DNA of 5,504 bases, from contig JAJDBL010000124.1 of NCBI GenBank assembly GCA_029261375.1, positions 1 through 5,504 on the forward strand, read 5' to 3'. The notes below the pieces were generated by a model that saw nothing but the letters and a program-made list of their open reading frames with translations, made no database searches and had not been told where the DNA came from. The position numbers were made by a program, and so were the translations under genes. Below, one piece after another: positions 1-5,240 of this stretch. How positions within the stretch are numbered: the first letter of the stretch is position 1; every line of letters starts with the position of its first letter. The DNA comes from Nitrospirales bacterium. GTDB lineage: Bacteria; Nitrospirota; Nitrospiria; Nitrospirales; UBA2166.

Positions 1-765
1 GACAACTGAAACGTCTGTTAACGCTTCATTGCTCCGCAACAAGCTCCAGTAGCGACGATCGTTCACATTAATGCGCTCGACCAGGTCAACGACTTCTGTC
101 TGAAATATCGGCGGATTCTGAGCAGGAATATTCATGGTGGTGATATCATAGGGTAATCGAATCACCGGATTCGCATGCCCCCACTCATTGGTACAGAACG
201 AATTTTGGTCGAAGGACCGACCAGCCTGACCTGTTCCCACGGCCGCGCCGCTTTGTCCATCAATATTCACACTCCCGGTATACACGGGGGCGGTTGTCGT
301 GGTGACGGGCTCAAACCCCGGTATCCCTTCACCGCAGGTCAAAACACCATCACCGTTCGCATCATAGCCTGCGCCATGAGTTCCAGCGGTCCATGGTAAA
401 TAAGGATTCCCCTGCGGACTAGGAGGGGCCGCTCCAGGAAATGCCCCGATGCGGTTGATCATGTATAGGTTCACAAACCAGAGCGTATGGAGCACGTTCG
501 GAGTCAACCCACGAAAGGTATACCGAAGCGTCGAGTTTCTGCGCCCTTGTCCGTCCTCCTCGATAGTAACCATGGCAAAATTGTGAGTCTCATTTGCCGG
601 GGGATAGAAAAACCCCCGAAGCGGCAAGCTCACAAATGGTGCCTTAAACAGCTTCACCACTTTTGCCTGCGCAAACGCAGTGTCCTGATTACCGATTAGC
701 GGGTTAACCGGGCCTGCAAGCACCAGCCCAATCCCGACCGCCATGAGTATCAATATACGTGTCAT
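1..765 (-). CDS. Secreted protein of unknown function with an EF-hand-like loop (3' end beyond window)
   Basis: This frame is open for 255 codons from an ATG at 765 to the left edge, so the C-terminus is missing. A strong AAGGAGG lies 8 nt upstream of the ATG (774-780) and fixes the start. Residues 1-33 form a Sec signal peptide: a short basic start (MTR), a hydrophobic core at about 4-19, and probable cleavage near AFA|Q or AQA|K (31-35). The mature part has a beta-rich look at about 60-100 (alternating residues, RGLTPN at 86-91). It has a canonical 12-residue calcium-loop pattern at 135-146 (D135, N137, D139, G140, E146), a Thr/Gly-rich stretch at 154-183, and two cysteines (C144, C191). 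I recognise no named family. An extracytoplasmic, possibly calcium-binding protein is an inference from the signal peptide and loop. It is the last visible gene of the presumed operon, 67 nt after the preceding stop. Confidence 0.85.
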   Translation of the reverse strand, partial: MTRILILMAVGIGLVLAGPVNPLIGNQDTAFAQAKVVKLFKAPFVSLPLRGFFYPPANETHNFAMVTIEEDGQGRRNSTLRYTFRGLTPNVLHTLWFVNLYMINRIGAFPGAAPPSPQGNPYLPWTAGTHGAGYDANGDGVLTCGEGIPGFEPVTTTTAPVYTGSVNIDGQSGAAVGTGQAGRSFDQNSFCTNEWGHANPVIRLPYDITTMNIPAQNPPIFQTEVVDLVERINVNDRRYWSLLRSNEALTDVSVV

Positions 766-832
766 TGCGACATCCTCCTTATTTCGGGTGACGTCCTCTG
801 GTCAAGCTTCCACATCGCCCCCTGCCGAGCCA

Positions 833-2620
833 TTAGTTCATCGTCCCAGGAGTGATGCCCGGCAATGCACCGGTCATAATCATCGTGAACTCTGCGGGGA
901 ACTTTGTCCTGACACCCCCTTCGAGCGGAACTGGAGGACCAAGTGTACTCTTAGGTACGAACACTCCTCGGTTCCCAGCTGCATCAACGAACTGTCCGCC
1001 AACACGCTGCATCTGTACTGCCCATTGCATAGGGTTCCCTGGCACAACGCCATGGGTCAGGCAGTCATGATGAACGGCTATTCCTATACCAACCGCACGG
1101 CCTCGCGCCAAGGTCTGACGACCCAGGGCGTCTGGCTTCTGAAAACGCAAACCATACCGTGCGTTGCCCGGAAGCTCAGCAACCTGATTCCCATCGGCAT
1201 CAAATAGCGGTTTGCCGACAGTATCGGATCCCGCAGGATGCGTAGGTGGTGTGGGCCCTGCCGGAGTGCTTCCTGGTGTGCCTCCACCAAACCCATCGGT
1301 CGGGCATGGAGCCTGACCAGCGCGGTGAATATTATTATCACAAGGACCGTCAATATCATGAATCACGCCACGTCCGTATGAAAGAGGAAACGGAGCCTTG
1401 ACCGAGTTGGCAACACCGATTGCGCCGATCCCGCCAACGAGAGATGGAATGACTTCACCATTTGGCCCCTCATGACGAATAGAAGCCTTGGTCTCAAACA
1501 CTCGTTTGAAGGCGCCTCCCACTGTTTTCAGGGTATTCGTTCCCGGCCCAAAAACACAAGGTGGCGGGGCCGGTGCGATACCGCCATTGGTGCATTGTGC
1601 GGCAAACGGTGGGACGCTCGAACCAAACACACCCGGCGCGTTTGGCGGAGGACCGATAGGGGCGCCGTTGGCATCGCGAAGATAAAATGGCCCCATGAAT
1701 GACGCTTCATCCATCACATTTGGAAAGCCCGCAGGATTAAACGGAACCCCTGGCGCTTCTCGCCAGACGAGCGGAACGACCTGAGCTCCCGCGGTAAAGT
1801 CATAATCTGTTTTCAGTGTGGCCGATGCTTCACCATCACTATCAGACACAAACGCATTGGGATCGGGATTTAATGCGCCTCCCATTCCTGAGTTAAAGCC
1901 AGCAGTAGCTTTGGTGATGGGGGTGGTCAAGCGAATACTTGGATGCCCCGGAAAACAGGTGGCTTCCAATGCGCCCCCGGTGTCTAGCGGGCCGCTTCCC
2001 TTTTTACCAATATCCATAGGATAACTTGGTGTCCCACAGGCACCATTCTCGCCTAGGCCAGTCCCAATGGCATTAGAATCAACGCCCTGGTAGCCACCAC
2101 GAGGTCCGGCAGGACCAACAGGGAACGGTGGCCCCCACCGTTCAACGAGATGGTTAGGCAGACGCCCACTTCCATCCGCACGCATGACGCCAGGCGCACG
2201 CTCTGCGGGGTCAATCAACAACCAGCCGCTGAGAAGTGCTTGACCTTTACCTAATACATTACATGACAACCCTGCAACGGGATTCCCGTCGGCGTCAGGA
2301 TTGAACGCCGCAGGAATGCCGGCGATATTAAAGGAGACATCTGTTCTTCCCATTGGGCTCTGTTCTGTTGCTGGCCGCACTCGAACATCTACCGTGCTTC
2401 CGGCATCTGAAAACCCGAGTGCGACTGCGGCAGCGGTAAGCTCCAGGGGTATCGTTTGCGCATTAGCCTGACCGACAAGGTGTGTACCCGGCAGGCCAAG
2501 TAACATGGCAAGCATAAAGGCGCCCCCAAGGCGCATGCCAAGAGCAAAGCGTCTTCTTGGACCATACCTACTCATGATAGGAACCCTCCATCTAGAAACT
2601 TTCTGTACCCATCGTTCCAT
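833..2620 (-). CDS. Large exported Gly/Pro-rich protein of unknown function
   Basis: The product is about 595 residues from ATG 2620, chosen because AGGAGG lies 8 nt upstream, just after the preceding gene's stop. An in-frame ATG at 2575 also has a good GGAGG 9 nt upstream and gives a more normal signal peptide. Counted from 2575, residues 1-40 have a basic n-region with three consecutive arginines (weakly Tat-like, RRRF), a hydrophobic core, and probable ANA|Q cleavage. The mature protein is rich in Gly and Pro, with a PT/PG linker about three quarters of the way along. It has eight cysteines and recurrent D-x-[DN]-G segments (DADGNP, DANGAP, DADGNQ), which resemble short calcium- or turn-forming loops. 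The best-structured part appears to be the C-terminal 110 residues, with little low-complexity sequence. No catalytic motif or known domain was recognised. It ends in TAA, 67 nt before the next gene. A surface or secreted structural protein is only an inference. Confidence 0.87.
   Translation of the reverse strand: MERWVQKVSRWRVPIMSRYGPRRRFALGMRLGGAFMLAMLLGLPGTHLVGQANAQTIPLELTAAAVALGFSDAGSTVDVRVRPATEQSPMGRTDVSFNIAGIPAAFNPDADGNPVAGLSCNVLGKGQALLSGWLLIDPAERAPGVMRADGSGRLPNHLVERWGPPFPVGPAGPRGGYQGVDSNAIGTGLGENGACGTPSYPMDIGKKGSGPLDTGGALEATCFPGHPSIRLTTPITKATAGFNSGMGGALNPDPNAFVSDSDGEASATLKTDYDFTAGAQVVPLVWREAPGVPFNPAGFPNVMDEASFMGPFYLRDANGAPIGPPPNAPGVFGSSVPPFAAQCTNGGIAPAPPPCVFGPGTNTLKTVGGAFKRVFETKASIRHEGPNGEVIPSLVGGIGAIGVANSVKAPFPLSYGRGVIHDIDGPCDNNIHRAGQAPCPTDGFGGGTPGSTPAGPTPPTHPAGSDTVGKPLFDADGNQVAELPGNARYGLRFQKPDALGRQTLARGRAVGIGIAVHHDCLTHGVVPGNPMQWAVQMQRVGGQFVDAAGNRGVFVPKSTLGPPVPLEGGVRTKFPAEFTMIMTGALPGITPGTMN
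2585..2589 (-). promoter_or_regulatory. Second, internal ribosome binding site in the same gene
   Basis: GGAGG lies 9 nt before in-frame ATG 2575. Starting there gives a signal peptide of ordinary length (about 40 residues), so this may be the true start, or a second one. Confidence 0.4.
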
Positions 2621-2628
2621 CAGCATCA

Positions 2629-2634
2629 CCTCCT
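2629..2634 (-). promoter_or_regulatory. Ribosome binding site for the upstream start of the large exported protein
   Basis: AGGAGG lies 8 nt before ATG 2620 and only 7 nt after the stop of the third barrel gene. A GTG (2629) overlapping it and an ATG at 2626 are too close to be used, so this site selects 2620. Confidence 0.6.
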
Positions 2635-2641
2635 AGAGCAC

Positions 2642-3331
2642 CTAGAACCGAAGTCCTAACTTCACACCAGATGTGTAGCTGCTCGATTCAATTGCGTTAA
2701 TGCCTGAGGCAAAGTGATATCGAAAATCAATCCCGACGATCAGGTAACGATTTAACATATAGTCCACGCCAACCCCGTGAACAGTCCCCATGTCAATAGG
2801 ATTGACGTCTGGACCTGGAGGGCTTATGGCACCAAGCTCAAGTCCGGCTGGAATGATCCAAGGCCAGATTCGCCCGGACTTGTGAAAGTTGTCAAAACGA
2901 TACTTTGGTGAAAAACTAGCGGAGATCTGAATCAAGTCGACCTGCCGAATCAGGAAGCCGGAATCATTCCCACCACCACTTCCCGGGAATCCCGCCTGCT
3001 CACCGCCATATTTTCTGAATTGCATTTCGATCTCTCCCAATATCACGTGACCATTGTCGCGGCCCCAGATTGGGATTTCCATACCTGAGCTCACAAACCA
3101 GCCGAATGTATCGTCATTTGGCTTGCTTCCCGTCAGGGATGAGTTCAAGTCGGTAAACATCTCGTTTGCTCGATCATTGATCAAGCCGGCAAATCCGCCT
3201 CCCCAGTACGCTGTTCCGTTCACCTCAACCGGCATCTGAGCCCATGAAAGCTGGGGGGAGACCGGGATGAACAGAAGCGGGAATAGCCATGCCAAGAGCA
3301 ACAATGTAGTCTTCCATCTCGCTCTTTCCAT
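2642..3331 (-). CDS. Outer-membrane beta-barrel-like protein, third tandem paralogue
   Basis: The product is 229 aa. Start ATG 3331 is chosen because GGGAGG lies 8 nt upstream and the signal peptide begins MERARW, as in the two neighbouring paralogues; in-frame codons further upstream lack a ribosome site. Residues 1-31 are a signal peptide with a leucine-rich core and SWA|Q cleavage. The mature protein shares landmarks with its paralogues: NDRANEMFTD at 52-61, a DDTFGW segment near 73-78, an SPKYR motif near 141-145, PWIIPAG at 157-163, SPP at 170-172, GVGVD at 186-190 and RYH at 204-206. It ends LRF, and a terminal Phe is the usual BAM recognition signal of outer-membrane barrels. It has no cysteines. 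Alternating hydrophobic strands and the aromatic C-terminus suggest a small 8-10 strand barrel; transport, adhesion or a structural role cannot be separated. Its stop is 21 nt before the next start. Confidence 0.9.
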   Translation of the reverse strand: MERARWKTTLLLLAWLFPLLFIPVSPQLSWAQMPVEVNGTAYWGGGFAGLINDRANEMFTDLNSSLTGSKPNDDTFGWFVSSGMEIPIWGRDNGHVILGEIEMQFRKYGGEQAGFPGSGGGNDSGFLIRQVDLIQISASFSPKYRFDNFHKSGRIWPWIIPAGLELGAISPPGPDVNPIDMGTVHGVGVDYMLNRYLIVGIDFRYHFASGINAIESSSYTSGVKLGLRF

Positions 3332-3346
3332 TATGAATTCCTCCCG
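3291..3346 (-). repeat. 56-nt leader/signal-peptide repeat, copy 3
   Basis: This is the unit of the third barrel gene, 52 of 56 identical to copy 1. The similarity extends into the 5' untranslated side through GGGAGG, so it is not explained by protein sequence alone. Confidence 0.85.
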
Positions 3347-3390
3347 TATATGTCGCATGTTGCAGGTCATCCTTCGTATTCAGAACGTCG

Positions 3391-3407
3391 ATCCGCTAGA
3401 AGCGGAT
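3391..3407 (-). other. Perfect 7-bp hairpin enclosing the second barrel gene's stop codon
   Basis: ATCCGCT-TCT-AGCGGAT in the transcript has 7-bp arms and a 3-nt loop. The last Ile-Arg codons lie in one arm and the end of the TAG stop in the other. It is not followed by a U-tract. It might stabilise the upstream message or uncouple translation from the next gene. Confidence 0.5.
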
Positions 3408-4112
3408 ACCGACGTATCCCCCAACAGTCGTGTTCAGGGTATCGATCCCCGTCTGGCCTGTACCAACATGCCAACGGTTATCAATACCAATCACCAGCCG
3501 CTTTGTCAGGACCATGTCGACACCGACGCCAAAAATAGACCCGACTTCAAAAATATTCAGCCCGGGTGACGGCGGAGCGAATGCCTGCAACTCAAATCCA
3601 AATGGAATGACCCATGGCTGGATCAACTTTCCGTTTACTTCTGTCGTGAGTGCTGCGATTCTGTATTTTGGGTGAATCATAACCCCCATCGTCGTTAAGC
3701 CGCCCTTCTGCTTGAGGTCTTCCCCCTGGCCAGGTGCGGTAATCGATGGCGTACCTTGTGCGGTGATAAAGGTCTTTCTCGGTTGCTCGATTCTACCCAC
3801 ATCGATATTGACGGTTCCGACGATCACGTCTCCCCAAGGAAGTTCCCAGAGCGGCATATCGAGACCCATACCGACGTACCACCCTGCTGTATTGTTCGCT
3901 GGCTCCGTTCCCGTTGTGCTTGAAAAGAAGTCCGTGAACGGCTCGTTTGCCCGGTCGTTGAAGAGAAACTTACCCCCAGCCTGAAAAAAGAAGTTCCCGT
4001 TAACATGGAATGGTAACTGTGCTGACGAGGTCTGGGGGAACGACAAGACGAAAAGAACCGGGATTGCTAGAGCTAAGAGCAACAATGATCTGTTCCATTT
4101 CGCTCTTTCCAT
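3396..4112 (-). CDS. Outer-membrane beta-barrel-like protein, second tandem paralogue
   Basis: The product is 238 aa. Start ATG 4112 has GGGAGG 8 nt upstream and opens with MERAKW, as in the paralogues. An in-frame ATG at 4193 overlaps the preceding gene's stop but would bury the signal peptide, so it was not chosen. Signal peptide 1-31 ends SSA|Q. The protein aligns without gaps with both paralogues over residues 1-61, including NDRANEPFTD at 52-61. It then shows PLWELPWGDV at 87-96, HPKYR at 147-151, PWVIPFGFE at 166-174, a Pro-rich turn at 180-183, GVGVD at 195-199, RWH at 213-215 and a terminal GIRF. It has no cysteines. The pattern fits a small outer-membrane beta-barrel; that is an inference from signal peptide, strand-like alternation and terminal Phe. 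A perfect inverted repeat encloses its stop codon. It lies 74 nt after the first paralogue and 64 nt before the third. Confidence 0.9.
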   Translation of the reverse strand: MERAKWNRSLLLLALAIPVLFVLSFPQTSSAQLPFHVNGNFFFQAGGKFLFNDRANEPFTDFFSSTTGTEPANNTAGWYVGMGLDMPLWELPWGDVIVGTVNIDVGRIEQPRKTFITAQGTPSITAPGQGEDLKQKGGLTTMGVMIHPKYRIAALTTEVNGKLIQPWVIPFGFELQAFAPPSPGLNIFEVGSIFGVGVDMVLTKRLVIGIDNRWHVGTGQTGIDTLNTTVGGYVGIRF

Positions 4113-4127
4113 TGTTAAATCCTCCCG
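4072..4127 (-). repeat. 56-nt leader/signal-peptide repeat, copy 2
   Basis: This is the equivalent unit of the second barrel gene, covering ribosome site, start codon and early signal peptide. It matches copy 3 at 47 of 56 positions without gaps. Most differences lie just upstream of the ATG and around codons 7-9. Confidence 0.8.
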
Positions 4128-4157
4128 TGTCTCAAGGCTTTGTGGCATTCGCGGTGC

Positions 4158-4173
4158 CATGAGCTGGCTCATG
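4158..4173 (-). other. Perfect 7-bp inverted repeat in the first intercistronic gap
   Basis: CATGAGC-CA-GCTCATG in the transcript has perfect 7-bp arms; as RNA it would form a 6-bp stem with a CCAG loop. It lies 2 nt downstream of the hairpin overlapping the stop codon. It has no U-tract, so processing or stability is a likelier role than termination. Confidence 0.5.
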
Positions 4174-4175
4174 TT

Positions 4176-4189
4176 TGAGGTACCCCTCA
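4176..4189 (-). other. Small inverted repeat overlapping the first barrel gene's stop codon
   Basis: The transcript reads TGAGG-GGTA-CCTCA, a perfect 5-bp stem with a 4-nt loop that begins with the TGA stop itself. No U-tract follows, so it is not an intrinsic terminator. It may protect the 3' end of a processed transcript or slow ribosome reinitiation. Confidence 0.4.
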
Positions 4190-5020
4190 CCATGAAACTC
4201 CTAAATATCCCCCAGCCGTGAAGAAGTTGCCGTCGATGCCCGTATGATCTGTGTATTGATAGTGATATCGTCCTTCAACACCCAACCAGATGCGTTCCCA
4301 GACATGAATGTCCATTCCAACGCCGGTCACGCCGCCGATCTCCCACATCTGCATAGAATGCGGTGGTGGGCTGAAGATTTGAAATTCCCAACCTGCCGGA
4401 ATAATCCACGGCCTTAATTTCCGGTCGTCACCAAACAGCGTGTCCATTCGGTACTTCGGGTTAATTCCTGCGTTTACAGTGGTAATTTTTGCTGTTCGCA
4501 CGCCAGGTTGCGGACTCGGCCGTCCCCCCTGACCGTTCGCATCAACAAATCCTCCCCCTGGCGGATCGATAAATCCTGGTTTTGTCCCGATGGGACACCG
4601 CGGCGCACCGCAGGGCGTTGGTCCACCCAGAGAGGTTGGACCATTTTCAATTAACTGCAGGAAGGTTTGTCCGGTGCTGAACCGGGAAAACCCGATGTCC
4701 AACTCCGCAATTACGACATGGCCCCACGGCAACAGCCAGAGCGGAAGATCTAATCCGCCGCCGAAGTTATACCCCATGGTGTCGTCATTGAGCGTTGCGC
4801 CGGGCTGATTACAGATAGGCGATCCCTTGGCAAAGCAATCTGTGAAGGCTTCACCGGATCGATTGTTCTCGAGAGCCGCAAACCCACCCTTAAGTTTTAC
4901 CAGTGCATTGATCTCGGTGGGCAACTGGGCCCACGTTGAGCTGGGGGGAATAGCGATGAAGAGCAGCGGGGAAAGCAGCGCCAAGAGCAACACTGTAGTC
5001 TTCCATTTCGCTCTTTCCAT
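4187..5020 (-). CDS. Outer-membrane beta-barrel-like protein, first and longest tandem paralogue
   Basis: The product is 277 aa. Start ATG 5020 has GGGAGG 8 nt upstream and begins MERAKW. A TTG at 5095 would give a 25-residue extension that spoils the signal peptide and was rejected. Signal peptide 1-31 ends TWA|Q. Shared landmarks are NNRSGEAFTD at 52-61, NDDTMG at 78-83, PLWLLPWGHV at 93-102, NPKYR at 187-191, PWIIPAGWE at 204-212, SPPP at 217-220, GVGMD at 233-237 and RYH at 251-253. Unlike its paralogues it has two insertions: about 62-75, with C62 and C70, and a Gly/Pro-rich stretch at about 127-172, with C137 and C142. These probably lie in loops and could form disulfides. It ends in Trp rather than Phe, still aromatic as expected for outer-membrane barrels. 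As first gene after the promoter it is likely the most strongly expressed. Its substrate or partner is unknown. Confidence 0.9.
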   Translation of the reverse strand: MERAKWKTTVLLLALLSPLLFIAIPPSSTWAQLPTEINALVKLKGGFAALENNRSGEAFTDCFAKGSPICNQPGATLNDDTMGYNFGGGLDLPLWLLPWGHVVIAELDIGFSRFSTGQTFLQLIENGPTSLGGPTPCGAPRCPIGTKPGFIDPPGGGFVDANGQGGRPSPQPGVRTAKITTVNAGINPKYRMDTLFGDDRKLRPWIIPAGWEFQIFSPPPHSMQMWEIGGVTGVGMDIHVWERIWLGVEGRYHYQYTDHTGIDGNFFTAGGYLGVSW

Positions 5021-5035
5021 TATGAGATCCTCCCG
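4980..5035 (-). repeat. 56-nt leader/signal-peptide repeat, copy 1
   Basis: This unit covers the GGGAGG ribosome site, the start codon and the first 13-14 codons of the first barrel gene. By direct comparison it matches copy 3 (3291-3346) at 52 of 56 positions with no gaps. The three units start at the same distance from their ATGs. Confidence 0.85.
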
Positions 5036-5049
5036 TCTAGGATTACAGA

Positions 5050-5088
5050 CTACCAACTTACACAACTTTCGATTACAGGTTTGGTCAT
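5050..5088 (-). CDS. Possible 12-codon leader ORF
   Basis: ATG 5088 opens a short frame, MTKPVIESCVSW, ending in TAG at 5050-5052. AAGGAG lies 7 nt upstream of the ATG (5096-5101), as good as any ribosome site in the window. The frame ends 29 nt before the first barrel gene and is in a different frame from it. It could be a translated regulatory leader peptide, or the site could be incidental. There is no run of one amino acid as in classic attenuators, although Cys and Trp occur near the end. No homology is recognised. Confidence 0.35.
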   Translation of the reverse strand: MTKPVIESCVSW

Positions 5089-5117
5089 GGATCAACTCCT
5101 TTCCTCCCTACCATGAG

Positions 5118-5129
5118 CCGTTGTAACGG
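5118..5129. promoter_or_regulatory. Small dyad CCGTT-GT-AACGG upstream of the leader ORF
   Basis: Two perfect 5-bp arms are separated by 2 bp, about 10 bp upstream of the purine-rich ribosome-binding stretch at 5096-5108. The loop is too short for a good RNA hairpin, so if functional it is more likely a DNA-binding half-site pair. A chance occurrence is quite possible. Confidence 0.2.
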
Positions 5130-5153
5130 TGTGGTTAATATTCCGCATGATTA

Positions 5154-5169
5154 TGTGATTTACCTCATA
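5154..5169. promoter_or_regulatory. CRP/FNR-family-like operator, promoter-distal
   Basis: TGTGA-TTTACC-TCATA on the plus strand also matches nine of ten conserved positions of the CRP-type dyad. It shares the pattern TGTGAnnTAnCTCA with the site at 5184, and its start is exactly 30 bp away, close to three helical turns. This would place two dimers on the same DNA face. Confidence 0.45.
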
Positions 5170-5183
5170 TTTTGCAGGGCAAT

Positions 5184-5199
5184 TGTGACGTATCTCACG
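5184..5199. promoter_or_regulatory. CRP/FNR-family-like operator, promoter-proximal
   Basis: TGTGA-CGTATC-TCACG on the plus strand matches nine of ten conserved positions of the CRP-type dyad TGTGA-N6-TCACA. It lies at about +5 to +20 relative to the predicted start site, a position expected to repress that promoter rather than activate it. The regulator's identity is inferred only from the dyad. Confidence 0.45.
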
Positions 5200-5210
5200 C
5201 AACAAGCGCG

Positions 5211-5239
5211 ACTATAAACTCGCCGTTCTAATGTGTCAA
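5211..5239 (-). promoter_or_regulatory. Predicted sigma70-type promoter of the barrel operon
   Basis: On the minus strand TTGACA (5239-5234, full consensus -35) is followed after exactly 17 nt by TATAGT (5216-5211, five of six matches to the -10 box). Transcription should start at about 5203-5205, giving a leader of roughly 185 nt before the first barrel gene. The -35 box lies just downstream of the preceding gene's TGA. Confidence 0.75.
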
Positions 5240-5240
5240 G

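Noticed and set aside
743..1207. A 154-codon plus-strand open frame
   Set aside because: It is antisense to the well-supported large exported gene, has no ribosome site, and its composition is not protein-like; it is a shadow of the opposite strand.
4113..4193. ATG 4193 overlapping the preceding TGA as the start of the second barrel gene
   Set aside because: AGGAG is only 4 nt upstream and the extension would displace the signal peptide; the conserved start at 4112 is better. Some translational coupling through this overlap cannot be excluded.
5041..5078. Direct repeat of gattacag, two copies 30 nt apart
   Set aside because: It is only 8 nt long, with no third copy or dyad, and is consistent with chance.
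5021..5095. TTG 5095 as an upstream start of the first barrel gene
   Set aside because: It has a purine-rich site upstream, but it would put 25 residues with three cysteines before the signal peptide. The MERAKW start has its own ribosome site conserved in three paralogues.
5150..5155. CATAAT as a second -10 box
   Set aside because: There is no acceptable -35 hexamer at 16-18 nt; the nearest candidate is 21 nt away.
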